A stretch of DNA of 64,000 bases, from positions 16,983 through 80,982 of the forward strand of contig CAJTCG010000015.1 in assembly GCA_910574635.1 (NCBI GenBank). Direction: 5' to 3'. Positions 8,078 to 14,128 of this stretch are shown piece after piece. Each line of letters starts with the position of its first letter. Positions within the stretch are counted from its first letter, which is position 1. The notes beneath the pieces were generated by a model. The model was not told the origin of the DNA. It worked only from the letters and a program-made list of their open reading frames with translations, and did no database searches. The translations under genes and the position numbers were made by a program. Origin of the DNA: Oscillospiraceae bacterium (lineage in GTDB: Bacteria > Bacillota > Clostridia > Oscillospirales > Oscillospiraceae).

Positions 8078-9487
8078 TTACTTTTTCAGATACGCCATAG
8101 AGCAGTACCCGGTATAGGTCTTGCCCCCGGCGGTATACTGCACATACAGCCACTTCTTCCCGCTTACGGTGTTGTAGTAGCCATAGTTCCGCACGGTGCC
8201 GCCCTTGGGGACCACCACCAGCACGGTTTTGTCGTTCCCAGTTCCGGCCCCCGCTCGGAGGTTGAGGTCGTCCGTGGTTTTGTAGGCCCCGGCCAGTTTC
8301 TTATCAAAGCACTTTGCCGCCTCGATCTTCACGGACGGAGCCGCCGGTTTGGTTGTGCTGGGGCTGGGCGTGGTGGTAGCCGTCCCGCCGGTCACGCTCT
8401 CACTCTGGCTGGTATAGGTGACATAGGGGAGCTTGCCGTGCTTCGTCCAGTTCCGGCGGTTATACCCGCTCTTGTCGCAGTTGCAGGCCGTCACCTGTAC
8501 GCAGTTTTTCCACTTCGGCGTACACTCTACGGCCAGCCCGCCGCCGATGTAGATACCAATGTGCCCCTTGCACCACACGGCCTCGCCCACTTCGATCTTG
8601 GAGAAGTCCGTGGTCACGCCGGAGCACTTGGTAATCATTGTGTCAGCCCCGATGTCCGGCACACCGTTCACGGCGTAGCCCGCGCCGCCGTAGCTCTTGG
8701 AGCCGTCGCCGCTCCAGCCCCACAGCAGGCCCTTGATAAGACACACGCAGTCAAAGCCGAACGTGTCCGCGCTGGCGGCGTTAATCATCCGCACTCGGTC
8801 CGCCGCTGTGTTGTAGGGGTTGTTCTTGGTGTACCGCTTCTTGTTGGCCGCCGTCATGGGAGCTCCGAAGCACCCCATAACGTAGAGCGTCTTGTAATTC
8901 TTGGCGACGTTCAGCGCGGCCTCCGCAAGCTGCTTGCCCGTGGTAATCTTCCCGCCCATGGTTGCACCGCTTCCTTTCTTCGCATATTTGTCATAGTACG
9001 TTTGCCCGTACCCGGCCCGCTTGGTTTGGGTGACTACACTGTTCATGCTGGCGGGCTTCTCAAATTTCAGCAGGATAAGGTTGGACGCCTCCAGCACAGA
9101 GGCGGCAGATTTCAGCGCAGGCAAAAGCCCATACTGTTTCAGCTCCACCAGCAGATACTCTAACTGGGTTTCCAGGTCCCCAATGGACTTTCCTTTGCCC
9201 TTGGCGTATTTCAAAAACCCCTCTTTGCGGGACCAGTATGTGAGCTGCCACAGCCCAAACCCGGCGCTGTCATGGACGAAGTTGGTGTAGGTCCCGTTGT
9301 CTACGGCGTCCACATACTGCGCGTCGGTCATGCCCAGCTTCTTCTCAAAACTGTTCTGGAGGTTGATCGGGGACAGGCCGCTCTCCGCGTAGAGATTCCC
9401 CATCAGCCCCGCTGCGCCGCAGGCGTTCAGCCCCGCCGAGGTCAGGTAGTTCCAGATTCTTTCTTCATTGGTAGTTCCGGTCAGCAT
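8078..9487 (-). CDS. modular endolysin: tail-lysozyme domain, NlpC/P60-like domain, SH3-like domain
   Basis: 469 residues in three parts. Residues about 5-165 resemble the phage tail lysozyme domain (NACGAAGLMGNLYAESGLSP, with Glu as likely acid; GFGLWQLTYWSRKEGF). Residues about 180-360 resemble an NlpC/P60 cysteine amidase: Cys in TFGFDCVCLIKG, His in CKGHIGIYIGGGLAVE. After a Thr/Ser/Pro linker, residues about 405-469 form an SH3b-like wall-binding domain (DDLNLRAGAGTGNDKTVLVV). It would cut both glycan strands and peptides during lysis. Flanking holin-like genes support a lysis rather than tail role. Confidence 0.82.
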   Translation of the reverse strand: MLTGTTNEERIWNYLTSAGLNACGAAGLMGNLYAESGLSPINLQNSFEKKLGMTDAQYVDAVDNGTYTNFVHDSAGFGLWQLTYWSRKEGFLKYAKGKGKSIGDLETQLEYLLVELKQYGLLPALKSAASVLEASNLILLKFEKPASMNSVVTQTKRAGYGQTYYDKYAKKGSGATMGGKITTGKQLAEAALNVAKNYKTLYVMGCFGAPMTAANKKRYTKNNPYNTAADRVRMINAASADTFGFDCVCLIKGLLWGWSGDGSKSYGGAGYAVNGVPDIGADTMITKCSGVTTDFSKIEVGEAVWCKGHIGIYIGGGLAVECTPKWKNCVQVTACNCDKSGYNRRNWTKHGKLPYVTYTSQSESVTGGTATTTPSPSTTKPAAPSVKIEAAKCFDKKLAGAYKTTDDLNLRAGAGTGNDKTVLVVVPKGGTVRNYGYYNTVSGKKWLYVQYTAGGKTYTGYCSMAYLKK

Positions 9488-9496
9488 AGTGTCCTC

Positions 9497-9913
9497 CTAT
9501 CCAGCCGCCCCGCCCTCCGGCGGCTCCTGGTTCTCTTGTGTCTCACCCTCTCCGCCATCCCTGTCCGGCCAGTGGTTATTTTTGGAGAGATTTTCTACCC
9601 CGGATTTCAGGGCGTACACCGCCACAGGGACGACAATCTCTGCCAGCGCCACCTTCGACAGCTCCTCCGCGATCTGCGGCTTGTCCAGTGCGGCCAGAAT
9701 GTAGCTACACCAGACCCAGGCAAAGCCATTGACCACGCAGGCCCAAACCACCCGCTTCATCGTCTCCGGCTTTTGTAAGCCTTGTCCAGCCAGTTCCGCC
9801 CGTAGCTCCTTCACCCGGCGGCGCAGTCTCCGCCCGTCCGCCCAGCAAAGGGCCAGCCCCAGGACAAACCCCAGGGCCAGCCCCGCACCGGCGGCGATAA
9901 ATATTACCGCCAT
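9497..9913 (-). CDS. small membrane protein of the lysis cassette
   Basis: 138 residues: a very hydrophobic N-terminal helix (FIAAGAGLALGFVLGLALCW), a basic coiled segment (RRLRRRVKELRAELA), a second membrane stretch (VVWACVVNGFAWVWCSYILA), and an acidic, Pro/Glu-rich soluble tail. Position between the endolysin and the XhlA-like gene suggests a holin, antiholin or spanin-like role. I do not recognise a named family. Confidence 0.55.
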   Translation of the reverse strand: MAVIFIAAGAGLALGFVLGLALCWADGRRLRRRVKELRAELAGQGLQKPETMKRVVWACVVNGFAWVWCSYILAALDKPQIAEELSKVALAEIVVPVAVYALKSGVENLSKNNHWPDRDGGEGETQENQEPPEGGAAG

Positions 9914-9926
9914 AGCGCCCTCCCGG

Positions 9927-10247
9927 TTATGTAAGACCGAGCCTCACAGCGGCCAGCCCCAACAGAAGCAGCACACCCCATTTCAGAACTTCCCATACCA
10001 TGTTGTCCCAGCGCTTTCCCGGCTTCTTCTCGATGGTGTCCACCTTCTGCCCCAGGGCGGTCACGTCGTTTTTAATCTCCGTCATGGTTTCGCTCTGGTG
10101 CTTCTGCTCTGCGGCCATAACCTCCACAGCGGTTGTCAGGCGTTGCAGCGTGTCCACTTTATCGTCCATTTCGTCCAGGCGGTGGGTGTTCGACTTGCTC
10201 CGGGCGTCCACCTCCGCCAGCTTCACGGCCATTTCTTCTTGCGTCAT
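9927..10247 (-). CDS. XhlA-like lysis protein
   Basis: 106 residues. A long amphipathic coiled coil (about residues 5-80, heptads through DEMDDKVDTLQRLTTAVEVM and TALGQKVDTIEKK) is followed by one C-terminal membrane helix (VLKWGVLLLLGLAAVRLGL). This is the architecture of XhlA/haemolysin-type proteins that assist the holin in Firmicute phages. A short hairpin separates it from the gene upstream. Confidence 0.65.
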   Translation of the reverse strand: MTQEEMAVKLAEVDARSKSNTHRLDEMDDKVDTLQRLTTAVEVMAAEQKHQSETMTEIKNDVTALGQKVDTIEKKPGKRWDNMVWEVLKWGVLLLLGLAAVRLGLT

Positions 10248-10274
10248 GGCCCATACCTCCTTGTTCTGATATGC

Positions 10275-10310
10275 ACAAGGGGCCGCCCCATCACTGGAGC
10301 GACCCCTTGC
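10275..10310 (-). terminator. hairpin between lysis and fibre-associated genes
   Basis: CAAGGGG and CCCCTTG arms with further pairing inside (CGC with GCG) make a 14-15 bp imperfect stem around a 5-nt loop. No T tract follows on either strand, so it may be an attenuator or mRNA-processing site rather than a full stop. Confidence 0.45.
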
Positions 10311-10313
10311 AAT

Positions 10314-10481
10314 TCAGTTTTCCCCTGTAAGTTCCCGCCGCTCGCGGTCGGCTTCCTCGATCATGCCGCCCAGCTCCGCAACGGCCCGCGCCTGCTCCAG
10401 CGCGGCGGCCTGTTCCCGAATGATGTCTGCTTGCAGCTTCACAAGCCCGGTCAGCCGTTCAACGAGTTCCGCCCCGCTCAC
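10314..10481 (-). CDS. short helical phage protein
   Basis: A 55-residue frame starts at a GTG that overlaps the upstream stop as GTGA, which implies translational coupling. The product is almost entirely charged and alpha-helical (VSGAELVERLTGLVKLQADI to EEADRERRELTGEN). Function not recognised. Small coiled-coil proteins at this place are common between fibre and lysis genes. Confidence 0.6.
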   Translation of the reverse strand: MSGAELVERLTGLVKLQADIIREQAAALEQARAVAELGGMIEEADRERRELTGEN

Positions 10482-10885
10482 ACCCTCGCCCCCACCAGGG
10501 CGGCGATGTGCCGCAGGTCGTCCACCGGTGCGTTGTAAAAATCATAGCTCCACAGCCAGAAGTCCTCATGCTCCGGGCGGCGGTATTTCTGACAGACGGC
10601 ATCCGGCCATACCTTATTCCACCGGGCCTGATGGTCCTTGTCTCGCTTTTCCAGGCGGGACAGGATAGCGCCCACCAGTGCCCCGCGCTCCTGCCCCTGG
10701 CCGTCGTCGTCCCGGCTGAAATAGTCGTAGGCGTTCTGGCTGGTATCCACGCAGACCGGCTCCCCGTTCCACAGCAGAAATCCGTCCCGCTCCTCCAGTG
10801 CGGAACCGTAGGGGATATTTACCTGCCGCCCGTTACAGCCCTTGAACCGCGCCCGCTTCCGGGCAATGTAGCGTTTGCCCTCCAT
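10478..10885 (-). CDS. phage protein of unknown function
   Basis: 135 residues, soluble, Trp- and Arg-rich (DFWLWSYDFYNAPVDDLRHI near the C-terminus). It ends with a GTGA overlap into the next gene and begins 3 bp after the gene before it, so it belongs to the late tail-fibre/lysis operon. No domain recognised. Its place after the carbohydrate-binding-like protein suggests a fibre accessory or chaperone (weak inference). Confidence 0.6.
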   Translation of the reverse strand: MEGKRYIARKRARFKGCNGRQVNIPYGSALEERDGFLLWNGEPVCVDTSQNAYDYFSRDDDGQGQERGALVGAILSRLEKRDKDHQARWNKVWPDAVCQKYRRPEHEDFWLWSYDFYNAPVDDLRHIAALVGARV

Positions 10886-10888
10886 GGC

Positions 10889-11506
10889 TTACTCCTCCTC
10901 TGTGGCCTCGGTCCAGCCATAGACACCCGGCTCCCACACGTTGTTGTCCGTGTCGCTGGTCCAGTGCTTGTCATTGTGGCTCACCTTGGCCCCGATGCCG
11001 TAGGTGTCGAACGCCCCCACCGGCTGGCTCCAGGCGGGCCACTCCTCCGCCGGGTCGGCGGTGCAGGTCCACAGGCTGGCCGCCGCGTCCGGCGTCCAAT
11101 CCTCCTGCGAGGTATGGTCTTGAACGCACCGGTACAACTTGCCGCCGTGCCGCCGGATATTGCCGGTCTTGTAGCCGACCGGATACGTCCAGGGCGCGAA
11201 CAGCTCCGCGTGCTCCGCCGCCGTCGCGTCGTCGATGCTCCCGGCCTCCGCCATGGTGACAAACATAATGCCGCCGGTTTCGCTGGCCTTGACGATCTCC
11301 GTCCCGGCGTCCGTCTCCTCCAGCATGACCGTCTCCACCCCCTCCAGGTCCTCCCGGCCCAGCAGGTGATAGACGTTTCCGGCAAAAGCAATGCCCGAAG
11401 CCTCCGGCTCCGGGCAAAGAATATAGCTGCCATTCTCGGCTTGTCTGATGTAGTTGGGGGCCTCGGTCATGCCGATGCTGTCCCCGCCTTTGATGATTCT
11501 GAGCAT
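10889..11506 (-). CDS. tail-fibre-associated protein with carbohydrate-binding-like modules
   Basis: 205 residues beginning MLRIIKGGDSIGMTEAPNYI. The C-terminal half has two tandem modules resembling CBM5/12 chitin-binding repeats: PWTYPVGYKTGNIRRHGGKL..YRCVQDH..W and WPAWSQPVGAFDTYGIGAKV..HW.SD..NNVWEPGVYGW, each rich in surface Trp/Tyr. It probably binds surface glycan at the tail tip. ATG 11506 has GGAGGTG upstream; this makes the gene overlap the end of the reverse transcriptase gene by 40 bp. An internal ATG at 11470 would give an ATGA overlap instead. Confidence 0.65.
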   Translation of the reverse strand: MLRIIKGGDSIGMTEAPNYIRQAENGSYILCPEPEASGIAFAGNVYHLLGREDLEGVETVMLEETDAGTEIVKASETGGIMFVTMAEAGSIDDATAAEHAELFAPWTYPVGYKTGNIRRHGGKLYRCVQDHTSQEDWTPDAAASLWTCTADPAEEWPAWSQPVGAFDTYGIGAKVSHNDKHWTSDTDNNVWEPGVYGWTEATEEE

Positions 11507-12639
11507 TGCGCACCTCCAAAAAAGATAGCGTGATACAGCCGCCGCAGGCGGAGAAGCCGCCCGTGGTCGTCATAGTTTCGATAATAGGCGGTCTGGCACT
11601 CCATGTATTGCTGAATGTCAAAAAAGTCCCGTTTGCCCGCCTTAAATTCCCGGTGAAACAGTTTCAGCTTCCGCCGCGCCCGCTTCACCCCGTCCCGGCT
11701 CCCGTTGATCTTGACCTTCCCGGTTTCCGTCAAGGTAAACCGGGCTTTGCAGAAACGGAAGGGTTTAGTCAGGGGAATGATCTGGCACTTGCGCTTATTG
11801 ACCCGTATGCCCATTGCCTCGAACCGCCGCACCATTTCGCGGATTAGCTCTTTCAGCTCCTCCACGTCCTCCATGATGATGTAATAATCATCCATGTAGT
11901 GACCGAAACAGTGGACGCCCTTCTGGCACTTGACCCAGTTATCTACCGGACTGGGGAGCGCCACCATTTCCTGCTGGCTCGGCTCTCTCCCCAGCGGCAT
12001 ACCCCGTCCCGGCGCAGACTCCGGGGAATTGTGGACTTCAATATCCGCAATCTCCCGCAGATCAGGATTTGTGATATACCGGCGGTGACGGAGATAAATA
12101 GACCGGCGGGGCGCATTGGGAAAGAAGCCCTTCAAATCCAAAAGGCCGACAGCCCCAGTCCTCCCGTGCCGCCGGAAGTGCCAGTGAAGATGTTCTTCAA
12201 TGCGCCGGAACTGCCAGTGCAGGCCCTTCCCCTTTTGGCTGGCTCCGTTGTCGTAGATCATGTTCGGGGTGTAGAGCGGAACCAACACTTCATTGCTTAG
12301 ATTCTTTTCAATCTGCCGGTCCACAATGGGCGGCGGGTCGATTTTCCGAACCTTCCCGCGTTCTTTCAGCGTGAAGGGTTTTCCATTCTTGGGATTCCAT
12401 TTCCTGTTCAGGAGATTCCTGCGCCGTCTGGCCGTCCCGGAAAACAGGTGCGCTTCAAAGTTTTGGGTGCTCTGCTTCCAGCGGACATTGTTACAGCATC
12501 TATGGCCGTAGTAGAACATCCTCCGGTAGCTGAATACCTTACCGACTGGGCCGAGGGCTGCGCACCTTGCCTCCCTCCTGGCCTGCCGCTTTGCCTTGCG
12601 GCGCTGATACCGTGCCTCCCGGCGTTCCTGACTGTTCAT
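11467..12639 (-). CDS. DGR reverse transcriptase
   Basis: 390 residues. The catalytic YMDDYYIIM box (YxDD) lies near residue 250. Earlier RT motifs are visible as VGLLDLKGFFPNAPRRSIYL (first catalytic Asp), GRGMPLGREPSQQEMVAL, and later GIRVNKRKCQIIPLTKPFRF. The N-terminus is strongly basic (ERREARYQRRKAKRQARREA), as in RNA-binding RTs of diversity-generating retroelements. With the Avd-like protein it would copy the TR transcript into cDNA with errors at adenines. It lies 293 bp after TR and just before the fibre-associated genes. No integrase or RNase H region is present. Confidence 0.92.
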   Translation of the reverse strand: MNSQERREARYQRRKAKRQARREARCAALGPVGKVFSYRRMFYYGHRCCNNVRWKQSTQNFEAHLFSGTARRRRNLLNRKWNPKNGKPFTLKERGKVRKIDPPPIVDRQIEKNLSNEVLVPLYTPNMIYDNGASQKGKGLHWQFRRIEEHLHWHFRRHGRTGAVGLLDLKGFFPNAPRRSIYLRHRRYITNPDLREIADIEVHNSPESAPGRGMPLGREPSQQEMVALPSPVDNWVKCQKGVHCFGHYMDDYYIIMEDVEELKELIREMVRRFEAMGIRVNKRKCQIIPLTKPFRFCKARFTLTETGKVKINGSRDGVKRARRKLKLFHREFKAGKRDFFDIQQYMECQTAYYRNYDDHGRLLRLRRLYHAIFFGGAQCSESSKAGTASA

Positions 12640-12932
12640 AATAAAAGTATTCGCCTTTCGTACAGATAAATTGTAGGGTGCCGTCTAATCTGCTTTGCCC
12701 GTACACATGAAATGGGTTTAGGCACATAGTCCCACCATGCAAGTAGCGTCCGTGTAAAGGCATCAAAAGAGAGGGTATCGGCTATTCATCATAGGTTATA
12801 CCCCCTTCTGCTCTCCCGAGCAGAGCAGTTTTAGGGATTCCCACCCAGGGAAGTATCTCTCCTTTTACGTCGGTCGTCTTTCACCTGGGCTTGCGCCCCG
12901 CTACTCCATTTGACCGCGTATCTACGTAAAAT
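12640..12932 (-). ncRNA. TR-to-RT spacer of the DGR template RNA
   Basis: This 293-bp stretch between TR and the RT start has no convincing gene. It contains inverted repeats such as CTGCTC around TCCCGA followed by GAGCAG (about 12807-12825). In the Bordetella DGR the equivalent spacer is part of the structured RNA that primes and positions cDNA synthesis. The same role is inferred here from position only. Confidence 0.5.
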
Positions 12933-13056
12933 CCGGCGAACACGCCCCCGTCATTGTTTGCGTTATTATTGTTGACGCCGCCGCCCGCGCCCGAGCCGAC
13001 CACCGCGAAATTGTTATTGTTGTTGTAATTAGCAGACCGGAGCCGCGCCCACACGC
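12933..13056 (-). repeat. DGR template repeat (TR)
   Basis: 124 bp nearly identical to 14004-14128. Read on the minus strand it has 27 adenines, all in two clusters of AAC/AAT codons; the flanks and middle have none. The aligned VR differs at 13 positions, every one an adenine in TR, plus one inserted G. TR itself could be read as part of a 70-residue frame (YNNNNNFAVVGSGAGGGVNN), but this mirrors the VR-encoded protein and is not treated as a gene. Confidence 0.93.
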
Positions 13057-13093
13057 CACGAGGCGAATTATCAGAGATACACCCAATGTCCAA

Positions 13094-13558
13094 TCAGGAT
13101 TTCAACCGCTGCCCGGTACTCTTGATCTGGCCTTTCAGCAGCTCATTTTCCCGGTCAATGAGATCACCCAGGCTTTGCGCCATTCTGTCCAGCTTCTCCA
13201 TTGCCTCACCTGCCGGAACTGCTTTCCCCTTGGAGGTAGTAAAGCACCCCTCCGGGTTTTGGTTCATAATCAGGTAGCAATCGGTCAATCTGGAATCCAG
13301 CGCCATCAGGGAGGCCCGCGCTTCCAGCAGGTGGGCCGTTCGCAGGTTCACCCGCTGGGCGTCTGACGGAAAAATACTGTTAGCCTTTTCGCAGAAGTCT
13401 TTGACCTCCCCGGCCAGCTTCGCCGTCGGCTCTGCAACCAGTCGGGCGTACCGGGCGGAAAGCCGCGTCAGGAAATTCAGCGTCTCAATGTAAATTTGAT
13501 TCGCCGTATTCACAAACTCGGCCTTGCTGACGGTCCGCCGCTGTTTGAGTACAGACAC
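13094..13558 (-). CDS. avd: Avd-like DGR accessory protein
   Basis: 154 residues, all helical, as expected for the four-helix-bundle Avd proteins that form a barrel and bind the RT and template RNA: KAEFVNTANQIYIETLNFLT, LLEARASLMALDSRLTDCYL. Slightly longer than the Bordetella protein (about 128). I start it at GTG 13558, seven bases after AAGGAG; the upstream extension of the frame overlaps the ribbon-helix-helix gene and has no family character. It ends 37 bp before TR, the usual avd-TR-RT order. Confidence 0.75.
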   Translation of the reverse strand: MSVLKQRRTVSKAEFVNTANQIYIETLNFLTRLSARYARLVAEPTAKLAGEVKDFCEKANSIFPSDAQRVNLRTAHLLEARASLMALDSRLTDCYLIMNQNPEGCFTTSKGKAVPAGEAMEKLDRMAQSLGDLIDRENELLKGQIKSTGQRLKS

Positions 13559-13562
13559 GCTC

Positions 13563-13751
13563 TCACTCCTTCTTGTCCGCTTCCGTGACCACGATCTCTC
13601 CGTGCTCCCGCTCCACATCCTCCAGATGCTTCAAAAGCACGTACTCAATGTAGTTGGTCATAGAGCGGTGTTCATTCGTCGCCAGCGTGCCGATCTTGTC
13701 AAACACTTCACCGGACAGCCGCAGAGTAAACACTTTCTTATCCGTCGCCAT
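13563..13751 (-). CDS. ribbon-helix-helix protein at the head of the DGR operon
   Basis: 62 residues with an Arc/CopG-like pattern: a short strand (KKVFTLRLSGEVFDKIGTLA) followed by two helices (RSMTNYIEYVLLKHLEDVER) and an acidic tail. Such dimers bind operator DNA. Its stop lies within the Avd ribosome-binding region, so the two are co-translated. It may control transcription of the DGR cassette independently of the late operon (inference). Confidence 0.7.
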   Translation of the reverse strand: MATDKKVFTLRLSGEVFDKIGTLATNEHRSMTNYIEYVLLKHLEDVEREHGEIVVTEADKKE

Positions 13752-13781
13752 ACTGGTGGCCTCCCTTATTGCATAGTGCTT

Positions 13782-13828
13782 ATTATACGGTTGTTCTTTC
13801 CTTTTGTATGCAGTCTAAAGCCTGTCAA
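13782..13828 (-). promoter_or_regulatory. possible DGR operon promoter region
   Basis: Minus strand: TATAAT at 13787-13782, 30 bp upstream of the ribbon-helix-helix start, and a perfect TTGACA at 13828-13823. They are 35 bp apart, too far to be one promoter, so either the -10 works with a poor -35 or two weak promoters overlap. An AGGGAGG-type site precedes the ATG. Confidence 0.45.
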
Positions 13829-13876
13829 GTGATAGCATTTTCAAATTGGGCACGGGCTAAAATTTCAAAAATCGCG

Positions 13877-13964
13877 TCGGGCGCTTCGCGCCCGATCATG
13901 TTCCGGCCCTTGCGGGCCGGTTTATGGACGTGGCCCCGGTGGTCTGCCCGCTTTCGCGGGCAGA
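13877..13964 (-). promoter_or_regulatory. three hairpins downstream of VR
   Basis: Read on the minus strand: TCTGCCCGC-GAAA-GCGGGCAGA (13964-13943, 9-bp stem), CCGGCCC-GCAA-GGGCCGG (13920-13903, 7-bp stem) and TCGGGCGC-GAA-GCGCCCGA (13895-13877, 8-bp stem). The first starts 40 bp after the VR end. DGRs of the Bordetella type need a DNA hairpin of about 8 bp with a 4-nt loop just downstream of VR for efficient retrohoming. The first hairpin fits that description; the last may also terminate the fibre transcript. Confidence 0.65.
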
Positions 13965-14003
13965 TTGGGACTGGATAGCTCTGCGGAGGATTAGGTAGAA
14001 AAG

Positions 14004-14128
14004 CCGGCGAACACGCCCCCGTCATAGTGCGCCGTAACTACTGCCGACGCCGCCGCCCGCGCCCGAGCCGACCACCGCGAAACTGCTATTGTCGTTGCAA
14101 CTAGCAGACCGGAGCCGCGCCCACACGC
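14004..14128 (-). repeat. DGR variable repeat (VR)
   Basis: 125 bp in the 3' end of the tail-fibre gene. Relative to TR it carries 13 substitutions (10 A to G, 2 A to T, 1 A to C on the coding strand), none at non-adenine sites. It also has one extra G after the TAC codon (around 14032-14034). The GC-only end next to the hairpins (GGGGGCGTGTTCGCCGG) is identical in TR and would be the initiation-of-mutagenic-homology region. Confidence 0.93.

Noticed and set aside
12881..13093. 70-residue minus-strand frame containing YNNNNNFAVVGSG
   Set aside because: It is the DGR template repeat read as protein. Its similarity is to the VR-encoded fibre end, and the Asn runs reflect adenine-rich template codons.
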